Shown here piece after piece: positions 1 to 5,216 of a DNA stretch of 9,750 bases. Each line of letters begins with the position of its first letter. Position 1 is the stretch's first letter. Source of the DNA: Comamonas sp. lk (GTDB lineage Bacteria; Pseudomonadota; Gammaproteobacteria; Burkholderiales; Burkholderiaceae_C); assembly GCA_945898105.1 (NCBI GenBank), contig CAMDHL010000063.1:1-9750 (forward strand), read 5' to 3'. The position numbers and the translations under genes were made by a program. The notes beneath the pieces were generated by a model. It was given only the letters and a program-made list of their open reading frames with translations, did no database searches and was not told where the DNA came from.

Positions 1-139
1 ATCGATGAATACGGTTAATGAGGAGGAAATTACAATGATTCAAAACAGATTGAATAACAGACCGAGGAAAAGACTTGGATTCAAAACACCTTCAGAGGTG
101 TTCCATCAATCTTTAAAGCGCGTTGCGCTTCGAACTTGA
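1..139 (+). CDS. IS30-family transposase, C-terminal fragment (runs off left edge)
   Basis: An open frame enters from the left edge (first full codon at base 2) and ends at a TGA at 137-139. It encodes about 45 residues. The stretch NRLNNRPRKRLGFKTP (about 41-88), followed by a short tail ending VALRT, is the characteristic C-terminus of IS30-family DDE transposases. The catalytic domain would lie to the left, outside the window, so I cannot say whether the element is intact. In IS30 elements the right inverted repeat usually begins at or just after the transposase stop, so the element probably ends within roughly 10-30 bp of base 139. The partner repeat is not visible to confirm this. An ATG at 35 is preceded by a purine-rich AGGAGG, but family similarity continues upstream of it, so it is probably an internal codon rather than a start. 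Confidence 0.8.
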   Translation, partial: SMNTVNEEEITMIQNRLNNRPRKRLGFKTPSEVFHQSLKRVALRT

Positions 140-317
140 ATCCGCCTAACTTTTCAATACATGAAATACCCAGAAACATTTTAAGGGATGGTAAATTCAA
201 GTGAAGCCAACTCGCAGTTCTAGACAAGTACAAGCTACCGGTCGGCGGGGCATTGCAGGTCGGGGCAGGCCACAATTTCTGAAGCCAAGCTTAAAACTAT
301 CAGACGACCGATGTTCT

Positions 318-346
318 TTGCGCATAGCGTACCCAGGGTATATGCT
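318..346 (+). promoter_or_regulatory. Candidate promoter of the DUF1840 gene with a central dyad
   Basis: TTGCGC (318-323) and TATGCT (341-346) are separated by exactly 17 bp, a sigma-70-like arrangement. The spacer contains the perfect dyad TACCC-A-GGGTA (330-340), and a wider GCATA/TATGC pair (322-326 and 341-345) extends it with a 3-nt bulge. The expected transcription start falls at about 352-355, next to the ATG at 356. The match is by eye only. The dyad could be an operator, or simply a chance palindrome. Confidence 0.35.
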
Positions 347-355
347 TAGCGCACC

Positions 356-691
356 ATGATCTATAAATTCAAATCCAAGGCAAGCGGCGATCTCATCATG
401 CTAGAGGAGAACGGACGTTCTATATTGAGCATCATCGGAAAAACAGACCCACAGACACTCAAGCAAGGTATCGTTTTGCCAAAGGACATGCCCGCTGCGA
501 TTGTCGCCCTGCAACAGGCAGTGATCGAAGAAGAGGCTCGAATCCAAGAAAAAGCAAACGCTGCACGGGAAGCGGGACTCGCTAAGGCGGTTGGGACACA
601 AGGCATCGGTCTGCGCCAACGCAGCCTGCCGTTTATTCGAATGCTCGAGCGCTGCCACGCCGAAAACAAAGAAATCGTCTGGGGCGTATAG
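356..691 (+). CDS. DUF1840 domain-containing protein
   Basis: This is a 111-residue small soluble protein of unknown function. The N-terminal MIYKFKSKASGDLIML, the central PKDMPAAIVALQQAV and the C-terminal PFIRMLERCHAENKEIVWGV are the conserved blocks of the DUF1840 family, which is essentially restricted to betaproteobacteria. There is no signal peptide, membrane segment or catalytic motif. Residues about 58-82 are rich in Glu, Ala and Lys and look like a long charged helix. The family N-terminus starts exactly at the ATG at 356, which fixes the start. No Shine-Dalgarno sequence lies at normal spacing upstream (the nearest AGGG is about 17 nt away). The gene is convergent with the long minus-strand cluster. 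Insertion sequences lie on both sides, but its own frame is intact, and its last codons overlap a strong hairpin. Confidence 0.88.
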   Translation: MIYKFKSKASGDLIMLEENGRSILSIIGKTDPQTLKQGIVLPKDMPAAIVALQQAVIEEEARIQEKANAAREAGLAKAVGTQGIGLRQRSLPFIRMLERCHAENKEIVWGV

Positions 692-705
692 CCACAGACG
701 ATTTC
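671..705 (-). terminator. Rho-independent terminator-like hairpin for leftward transcription
   Basis: GAAATCGTCTG (671-681) pairs perfectly with CAGACGATTTC (695-705). After one mismatch the stem continues with GGC/GCC (683-685 and 691-693) around a 5-nt loop. On the minus strand the stem is followed by TTTGTTTT, a good U-tract, so it should stop transcripts arriving from the right. On the + strand the following bases are AAGGGG, so it would be a poor terminator for the DUF1840 gene. It overlaps the last codons and the stop of that gene. Before the insertion sequence arrived it stood about 48 bp beyond the stop codon of the Bug receptor gene. Confidence 0.65.
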
Positions 706-712
706 AAGGGGT

Positions 713-719
713 TCTAAAG
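713..719. repeat. Target-site duplication, left copy (TCTAAAG)
   Basis: The 7-bp TCTAAAG directly abuts the left terminal repeat of the insertion sequence and is repeated exactly at 1890-1896. Both copies are also followed by T (base 720 and base 1897), so an 8-bp duplication is formally possible. The TGT...ACA ends favour 7 bp. Confidence 0.85.
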
Positions 720-744
720 TGTCCTAACCACGACTTGATCTGAC
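720..744. repeat. Left terminal inverted repeat of the IS481-type element
   Basis: This 25-bp repeat starts TGTCCTAACC and ends CTGAC. It matches the complement of 1865-1889 at 21 of 25 positions. It lies 9 bp beyond the transposase stop codon. Confidence 0.88.
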
Positions 745-753
745 GGTTACTGC

Positions 754-1821
754 TTACGCAGCGACGGTAGTTGTCGGCATTGTCCGATCCAGCTGTTTTT
801 CAAGGGCGATGGCCTTTGAATCTAAAAATGTCTGCCAGGGTGTTTTGCCGAAACAGTGTTTTCCAGAATGCGCCCGCTCTTCATTGTACGAACGCACCCA
901 TTCATCGACATCGGCCTGTAATTGCTCCAGTGAGGTGTACAACTTACGCCTGAAGGCGCTTGCATAAAACTCGTTCTGGATGGTCTGGTGAAACCGCTCG
1001 CAGATGCCATTGGTTTGCGGACTTTTTGTTTTGGTGCGCGTATGCTCGATACCCTCGAGGTCCAGGTACAGCGCAAACTCATGGTGCTCGCGGTTACCGC
1101 AGTACTCGCTGCCTCGGTCGGTCAATATCCTAAGCAGTGGCACGCCGTTCTCTTCGTACCAAGGCAGCACCCTGTCATTGAGCATATCCGCAGCAGTAAT
1201 GGCGTGTTTGCGGTCATAGAGTTTGACCATGACGGTCTTGCAATAGCTGTCAATGAACGTCTGCTGGTAAATGCGGCCAACGCCTTTGATATTGCCAACG
1301 TAATAGGTGTCCTGGCACCCCAGATAGCCCGGGTGCTCGGTTTCGATTTCCCCGTGTGCCTGCTTTTCCTCTCGGGCTTTTTCCAGGGCACGTAACTGGT
1401 CTTCCGTGAGTATGAGCCCATCCTGGGCAATCTTGGCTGATAAGGCCTTGAGCCGCTTGTCAAATGTCTCCAGATCGTGGCGCAACCAAATGGAGCGTAC
1501 GCCACCACTGGAGATGAAAGTGCCGCGCTTGCGCAGCTCATTGCTCACCCGAGCTTGGCCGTATGCAGGTTGCTCAATGGCAAACTCCACCACAGCCTTT
1601 TCGATAGCTGGGTCAACACGATTTTTCAAGACCGGCTTCCTACGACTGATCTCCACCAAGGCGGCTTCGCCGCCCTGGTCGTACAGCTCCTTGAAACGGT
1701 AAAAACTGTCCCGGCTAAATCCCATGACCTTGCAGGCCTTCGATACGCTGTCGAGTTGCTCAGCAAGCCGAAGCAGGCCCACCTTGTTCTTTATCACTTT
1801 GCTCTGTTGTGCAATATTCAT
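754..1821 (-). CDS. IS481-family transposase
   Basis: This 355-residue single-frame DDE transposase has a helix-turn-helix near residues 18-44 (VSKACKVMGFSRDSFYR), then a linker, and an rve-type catalytic domain from about residue 165. The likely catalytic triad is D171 (GCQDTYYVG), D235 (ILTDRGSEY) and E275 (NGICERFHQT), with 39 residues between the second Asp and the Glu. The ATG at 1821 is preceded by a purine-rich GGAAGGAAAG at suitable spacing, and the stop is TAA at 754-756. The TGT/ACA ends and the single frame fit IS481. The IS3 family uses a similar fold but normally two overlapping frames. All three catalytic residues are present, so the enzyme looks active. It is transcribed in the same direction as the liv cluster. 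Confidence 0.92.
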   Translation of the reverse strand: MNIAQQSKVIKNKVGLLRLAEQLDSVSKACKVMGFSRDSFYRFKELYDQGGEAALVEISRRKPVLKNRVDPAIEKAVVEFAIEQPAYGQARVSNELRKRGTFISSGGVRSIWLRHDLETFDKRLKALSAKIAQDGLILTEDQLRALEKAREEKQAHGEIETEHPGYLGCQDTYYVGNIKGVGRIYQQTFIDSYCKTVMVKLYDRKHAITAADMLNDRVLPWYEENGVPLLRILTDRGSEYCGNREHHEFALYLDLEGIEHTRTKTKSPQTNGICERFHQTIQNEFYASAFRRKLYTSLEQLQADVDEWVRSYNEERAHSGKHCFGKTPWQTFLDSKAIALEKQLDRTMPTTTVAA

Positions 1822-1835
1822 CTGACTTTCCTTCC

Positions 1836-1854
1836 TCTTGCAAACCCTGCAAGA
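1836..1854 (-). other. Small hairpin in the transposase leader
   Basis: TCTTGCA (1836-1842) and TGCAAGA (1848-1854) form a perfect 7-bp stem with a 5-nt loop. On the transposase mRNA it lies directly before the GGAAGG ribosome-binding site. It may affect translation of the transposase, but the ribosome-binding site itself is not inside the stem. Confidence 0.4.
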
Positions 1855-1864
1855 ATATCAAAAT

Positions 1865-1889
1865 GTCAGATTAAGTCTTGATTAGTACA
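1865..1889. repeat. Right terminal inverted repeat of the IS481-type element
   Basis: This 25-bp end finishes in ...TAGTACA. Its complement matches the left end at 21 of 25 positions, with mismatches at positions 4, 9, 12 and 18 counted from the tip. Confidence 0.88.
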
Positions 1890-1896
1890 TCTAAAG
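1890..1896. repeat. Target-site duplication, right copy (TCTAAAG)
   Basis: This is an exact copy of 713-719, directly outside the right terminal repeat. Confidence 0.85.
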
Positions 1897-1930
1897 TACC
1901 CCACCCCGCTATTGACGGGCCGTAAAGACT

Positions 1931-2902
1931 TTAGTCAATATATTCCTTAGCTGCTGCGATCACTGGACCCCATTTGGCAATTTCCGCAGCCACGAATTTC
2001 TTATGCTCTGCCGGTTCGATGCGCTTGTCCGTGATCACCACCGCACCTAAAGCCTCTTGTTTCTTAATAAAGTCCGGATCTTTCAATGCTACTTTCAAGG
2101 CTGCGTTCAATTTGGTGACTACGTCAGCCGGTGTACCTTTTGGCGCGTACAAACCATGCCAAATAGTGACTTCGAAGCCTTTTAAACCATCTTCCTGTAG
2201 GGTTGGAATATCTTTGAGCGCGGGGGTAGTTAGGCGCTTGGAGGTTGTAACGCCATAGGCATTAACTTTTTTCGCCTCGATTTGTGCCGAGGTATTTGTC
2301 GTCTGGTCACACATCAGATCGATTTGTCCGCCGATCAAATCCGTCATCGCAGGCGCTGTGCCTTTATAGGGAATAGCCGTCATATCCACCTGTATCGCGT
2401 TTTGGAACATCAGACCACAAAGGTGTGAGGCAGAACCGATACCGGCGTTACCCAAATTGATCTTGCCCTTGTTGGCATTCAACCAATCGCGCAACTCCTT
2501 GAAGTTTTTAGCCGGCATGGAGGGGCGGGTAATGACGGTCATCGGCACATCATTGATCATGCCCAGGTACTCAAAATCCGAATCAATTTTGAAAGGCATA
2601 TTGCGCATTAAATTAGGCATGCTAGCCATGGCAATATGGTTGAGCAAAATCGTGTAACCGTCAGGGTTGGCCTTGGCTACTTTATTAGAGCCGATAGAGC
2701 TACCCGCACCTAATACGTTCTCAATGATGATGCTGGCATCACCCAGCGGTTTGCGCATGGCCTCGGCCAGATCACGCGCCACCCTATCTGTCGGGCCACC
2801 GGCTACAAAGGGGACCACAATAGTGATGGGTTTTGCAGGATAGGTTTGCGCAAAAGCAGCGAAGCTCAGCATTGTCAAGCTTGCTAATAGAAGTCTCTTC
2901 AT
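1931..2902 (-). CDS. Bug-family (tripartite tricarboxylate transporter) substrate-binding protein
   Basis: This 323-residue periplasmic receptor belongs to the TctC/Bug family (type II binding-protein fold). A signal peptide of about 18 residues (Lys-Arg, a hydrophobic core, then AAFA before QTYP) sends it to the periplasm. Family hallmarks follow: YPAKPITIVVPFVAGGPTD near residues 21-39, GAGSSIGSNKVAKANPDGYT near 65-84, and PYKGTAPAMTDLIGGQIDLM in the middle. I start at the ATG at 2902. A TTG four codons further upstream is open, but it overlaps the GGAG ribosome-binding site six bases before this ATG. No TctA/TctB membrane genes are adjacent, which is normal for the many orphan Bug receptors in Burkholderiales. 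The ligand is probably a carboxylic acid by family analogy, but it is not identifiable here. It lies 129 bp after the ligase gene on the same strand and may have its own promoter. Confidence 0.92.
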   Translation of the reverse strand: MKRLLLASLTMLSFAAFAQTYPAKPITIVVPFVAGGPTDRVARDLAEAMRKPLGDASIIIENVLGAGSSIGSNKVAKANPDGYTILLNHIAMASMPNLMRNMPFKIDSDFEYLGMINDVPMTVITRPSMPAKNFKELRDWLNANKGKINLGNAGIGSASHLCGLMFQNAIQVDMTAIPYKGTAPAMTDLIGGQIDLMCDQTTNTSAQIEAKKVNAYGVTTSKRLTTPALKDIPTLQEDGLKGFEVTIWHGLYAPKGTPADVVTKLNAALKVALKDPDFIKKQEALGAVVITDKRIEPAEHKKFVAAEIAKWGPVIAAAKEYID

Positions 2903-3031
2903 AATGGTCTCCAACGGGTAAAAACCTGAGTCTATCGCCTATTGCCTAGGGCAGGCATTCAAAATGCTTGTTTTAGCGCATATCCGAACCGAAGAAAGTC
3001 CCCACGAAGGTTAAGCCAATGGGTCAAACGC

Positions 3032-4285
3032 TTATCGGTAACTGCGAGCGTCTTCAATTACTTTGCCATCATTAGGCAAACTACCGGGCGCTGCCATCTC
3101 CACCGTACCGCGCAGTTTGGTCACATCGCGGATGGCTTCACCTATTCGAACCGACAAACCTTCGCTAAAACTGGCGCTTTCGACCTTCAGAGTCATTTCA
3201 TCCTGGGCCATGGCACCACTCACGACCAGACGGGCGCGCAATACCTCGGGGAAACGCCGCACGATGTCTGCCACCTGTTTCGGATGCACAAACATGCCGC
3301 GGATTTTGGTGGTTTGGTCGGCACGCCCCATCCAGCCGCGGATGCGCGTATTGGTGCGTCCACTCGGGCAGTCGCCAGGCAAGACCGCCGACAGGTCGCC
3401 GGTACCAAAGCGGATCAAGGGATAAGCGGGGTTCAAACTAGTAACTACCACTTCGCCAACTTCGCCTGCCGCGACCGGATCACCCGTTCCGGGGCGCACG
3501 ATCTCTACGATCACGCCCTCCTCGAGTACCAAGCCCTCGCGGGCGGTCGTCTCGTAAGCGATCAAACCGACGTCAGCGGTTGCATAGCACTGGTAGCCCT
3601 GCACGCCGCGCTCGGCCAACCAATCGCGCAAAGAGGGGGGGAAAGCCTCGCCCGATACCAAGGCTTTGCGCACGCTGGGCAGGGCCACGCCCAACTCGCC
3701 AGCTTTTTCCACGATGATTTTCAAGAAGCTGGGGGTACCGATATAGCCCGCTGGCTGTAACTCGGCCATCGCCGCGACCTGTTGCTCCGTCTGCCCAGTG
3801 CCACCGGCAAATACCGTACAGCCCAAAGCGTGAGCCCCGGTCTCCATCATGGATCCTGCCGGCGTAAAGTGGTAGCTAAAACAGTTATGGATGAGCTCCC
3901 CGCGACGAAATCCGGCAGCAAACATCGCGCGCGCCATACGCCAATAATCCCGCTGCGTGCCCTCAGGCTCATAAATCAGACCGGGGCTGGCGAACACGCG
4001 GGGCATGTGCGGCCCAAATCCCAAAGTACTAAACCCTCCGAATACATCGCCGCCCACAGCGCGCGCAGCTTTTTGCATATCCATCAACTCCTGCTTTCGC
4101 ACCACTGGCAAGCGGGCCAAAGCGGCCAGAGAGTTGACCTCATCGGCCTTCACCCCAGCCAGGCTACTAACAAAAGCCGGGGCGTGCACTTGCGCATGGG
4201 CCACCTGCACAGGCAGCGCTTGCATCCATGCGGTTTCGCGCGCCTGCTGCGTACGCGTTTCCAGGGCATCGTAATGCTCAGCCAT
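3032..4285 (-). CDS. Phenylacetate-CoA ligase-like protein (PaaK family, AMP-forming)
   Basis: This 417-residue cytoplasmic enzyme belongs to the PaaK (COG1541) branch of adenylate-forming ligases, which convert an acid, ATP and CoA to an acyl-CoA. Visible motifs are LVSGEAFPP (209-217), YATADVG (234-240, the A5-type region), YPLIRFGTGDLS (288-299, with the A7 Asp), GRADQTTKIRG (320-330, A8) and a C-terminal LPNDGKVIED (403-412) with the probable catalytic Lys at 408. The Ser/Gly/Thr-rich ATP loop expected near residues 98-110 (SSGTTG-like) is replaced by FASPGLIYEPEGTQ, which I take to be a subfamily trait. Length is close to PaaK (about 430). CAGGAG stands at good spacing before the ATG at 4285, and the gene follows livF by 16 bp, so co-translation with the importer is likely. 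The true acid substrate is unknown. Phenylacetate is only the family name. Confidence 0.85.
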   Translation of the reverse strand: MAEHYDALETRTQQARETAWMQALPVQVAHAQVHAPAFVSSLAGVKADEVNSLAALARLPVVRKQELMDMQKAARAVGGDVFGGFSTLGFGPHMPRVFASPGLIYEPEGTQRDYWRMARAMFAAGFRRGELIHNCFSYHFTPAGSMMETGAHALGCTVFAGGTGQTEQQVAAMAELQPAGYIGTPSFLKIIVEKAGELGVALPSVRKALVSGEAFPPSLRDWLAERGVQGYQCYATADVGLIAYETTAREGLVLEEGVIVEIVRPGTGDPVAAGEVGEVVVTSLNPAYPLIRFGTGDLSAVLPGDCPSGRTNTRIRGWMGRADQTTKIRGMFVHPKQVADIVRRFPEVLRARLVVSGAMAQDEMTLKVESASFSEGLSVRIGEAIRDVTKLRGTVEMAAPGSLPNDGKVIEDARSYR

Positions 4286-4301
4286 AGATACTCCTGAAAA
4301 T

Positions 4302-5114
4302 TTAAGCGAGCCAGCGCTTGCGACGCTTGTAGCTCTTCACGTCTTTAAAACTCTTACGCTCGCCACCGCCGACGCCAAGGTAAAACTCTTTCACATCCTC
4401 ATTGGTGGCCAGCTCACGTGCGATGCCATCCATCACCACCCGGCCTGACTCCATGATGTAGCCATAGTCCGCGTAACGCAGCGCCATATTGGTGTTTTGT
4501 TCGGCCAAAAGAAAGGTCACTTTTTCTTTCTGGTTCAGGTCTTTAACGATTTCAAAAACCTCTTCGACAATCTGTGGCGCCAGCCCCATGGAGGGCTCGT
4601 CTAGCAATACCATGGTAGGGCTAGCCATCAAAGCGCGGCCAATAGCACACATCTGCTGTTCACCGCCCGACGTGTAGGCTGCCTGGCTGGTACGGCGCGT
4701 TTTCAGGCGGGGAAAATAGGCATAGACTTTTTCCAGATTGGCCGCGATCTCGGCCTTGTTCTTGCGCGTGTAACTGCCTGTGAGCAGGTTCTCTTCGATC
4801 GTTAAGTGGGCAAAACAATGGCGACCTTCCATAACTTGCACCACACCGCGCTGGACCAGATCGGCCGGCGTAAGGTTCTCGATGCGCTCGCCACGCAATT
4901 CGATACTGCCTTTGGTGACCGCTCCGCGCTCGCCTTTCAGCAAATTAGAAACCGCGCGCAAAGTTGTGGTTTTGCCGGCACCATTGCCGCCCAAAATCGT
5001 GACGATAGCGCCTTGGGGTACCTGCAAGGAAACACCCTTGAGCACCAAAATAACATGGTTGTAAATGACTTCAATGCCATTGACATTGAGGCCGATAGTG
5101 GGGGCTTCAGCCAT
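4302..5114 (-). CDS. livF: LivF-type ABC transporter ATP-binding protein
   Basis: This 270-residue cytoplasmic ATPase is the second nucleotide-binding subunit of the branched-chain-amino-acid-type importer. It shows Walker A GGNGAGKTT (42-50), a Q-loop Gln near 93, signature TSGGE (148-152) and Walker B MVLLDEP (168-174). The switch region reads LLAEQN (203-207), the Glu-Gln-Asn form typical of LivF instead of a His. The C-terminus carries a basic extension (KDVKSYKRRKRWLA) beyond E. coli LivF, which I recognise from the homologues found next to acyl-CoA ligases. It is expected to pair with LivG on the LivHM permease. The ribosome-binding site is weak (a GGG about 10 nt before the ATG), and the 102-bp leader holds two overlapping hairpins, so translation or transcription here may be tuned separately from the binding protein upstream. 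Confidence 0.92.
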   Translation of the reverse strand: MAEAPTIGLNVNGIEVIYNHVILVLKGVSLQVPQGAIVTILGGNGAGKTTTLRAVSNLLKGERGAVTKGSIELRGERIENLTPADLVQRGVVQVMEGRHCFAHLTIEENLLTGSYTRKNKAEIAANLEKVYAYFPRLKTRRTSQAAYTSGGEQQMCAIGRALMASPTMVLLDEPSMGLAPQIVEEVFEIVKDLNQKEKVTFLLAEQNTNMALRYADYGYIMESGRVVMDGIARELATNEDVKEFYLGVGGGERKSFKDVKSYKRRKRWLA

Positions 5115-5133
5115 AGTAGAAATGCCCGTTAAA

Positions 5134-5171
5134 CCTGGGGAAAAAGCGCGCCAGAACGCACTTTCCCCAGG
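5134..5171 (-). promoter_or_regulatory. Promoter-distal hairpin of an overlapping pair before livF
   Basis: CCTGGGGAAA (5134-5143) pairs perfectly over 10 bp with TTTCCCCAGG (5162-5171). A short inner GCG/CGC stem (5146-5148 and 5157-5159) may add to it. On the transcript it is followed by UUUAACGGGC, a poor U-tract. Bases 5166-5171 also belong to the neighbouring hairpin, so the two cannot form together. Confidence 0.55.
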
Positions 5172-5194
5172 CCACTCTGAACGAGTGGCCTGGG
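5166..5194 (-). promoter_or_regulatory. Promoter-proximal 12-bp hairpin after the binding-protein gene
   Basis: CCCAGGCCACTC (5166-5177) and GAGTGGCCTGGG (5183-5194) form a perfect 12-bp GC-rich stem with a 5-nt loop, starting 22 bp after the stop of the binding-protein gene. No U-tract follows on either strand, so it is not a classical terminator. Intercistronic hairpins after periplasmic binding-protein genes often protect the upstream mRNA and raise receptor expression over the rest of the operon. That role is inferred here. Confidence 0.6.
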
Positions 5195-5216
5195 TGCTTG
5201 TTAAGGCGGTGAACGA

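Larger units (their letters stand above)
720..1889 (-). mobile_element. Complete IS481-type insertion sequence, 1170 bp
   Basis: The element has one transposase gene (754-1821, minus) between imperfect terminal inverted repeats with TGT/ACA ends, and a perfect 7-bp TCTAAAG target duplication outside them. The left end begins TGTCCTAACCACGACTTGAT, and the complement of the right end begins TGTACTAATCAAGACTTAAT. These agree at 21 of the first 25 positions. Intact ends, an unbroken transposase frame and an undiverged duplication suggest a recent and possibly still mobile insertion. It sits between the convergent DUF1840 and Bug receptor genes, which were originally about 62 bp apart, and disrupts neither reading frame. 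Confidence 0.92.

Noticed and set aside
81..275. 64-residue minus-strand open frame across the IS30 end and spacer
   Set aside because: It lies opposite the end of the IS30 transposase frame, has no recognisable motif or ribosome-binding site, and spans a likely element boundary.
1911..1939. ATTGAC/GTCAAT dyad and a nested GACTTTAGTC at the end of the Bug receptor gene, considered as its terminator
   Set aside because: The stems are only 4-6 bp, compete with each other and lack a proper U-tract. The hairpin at 671-705 is a far better candidate for the original terminator.
2903..3031. Promoter or terminator between the ligase gene and the Bug receptor gene
   Set aside because: I saw a TTGAAT that could be a -35, but no convincing -10 at 16-18 bp, and only 4-5 bp inverted repeats (TGCC/GGCA, GCATT/AATGC). 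None is strong enough to list.
2942..3760. 272-residue + strand open frame
   Set aside because: It is antisense to the phenylacetate-CoA-ligase-like gene, has low-complexity His/Gln-rich composition and no family resemblance. It is a by-product of codon bias on the coding strand.
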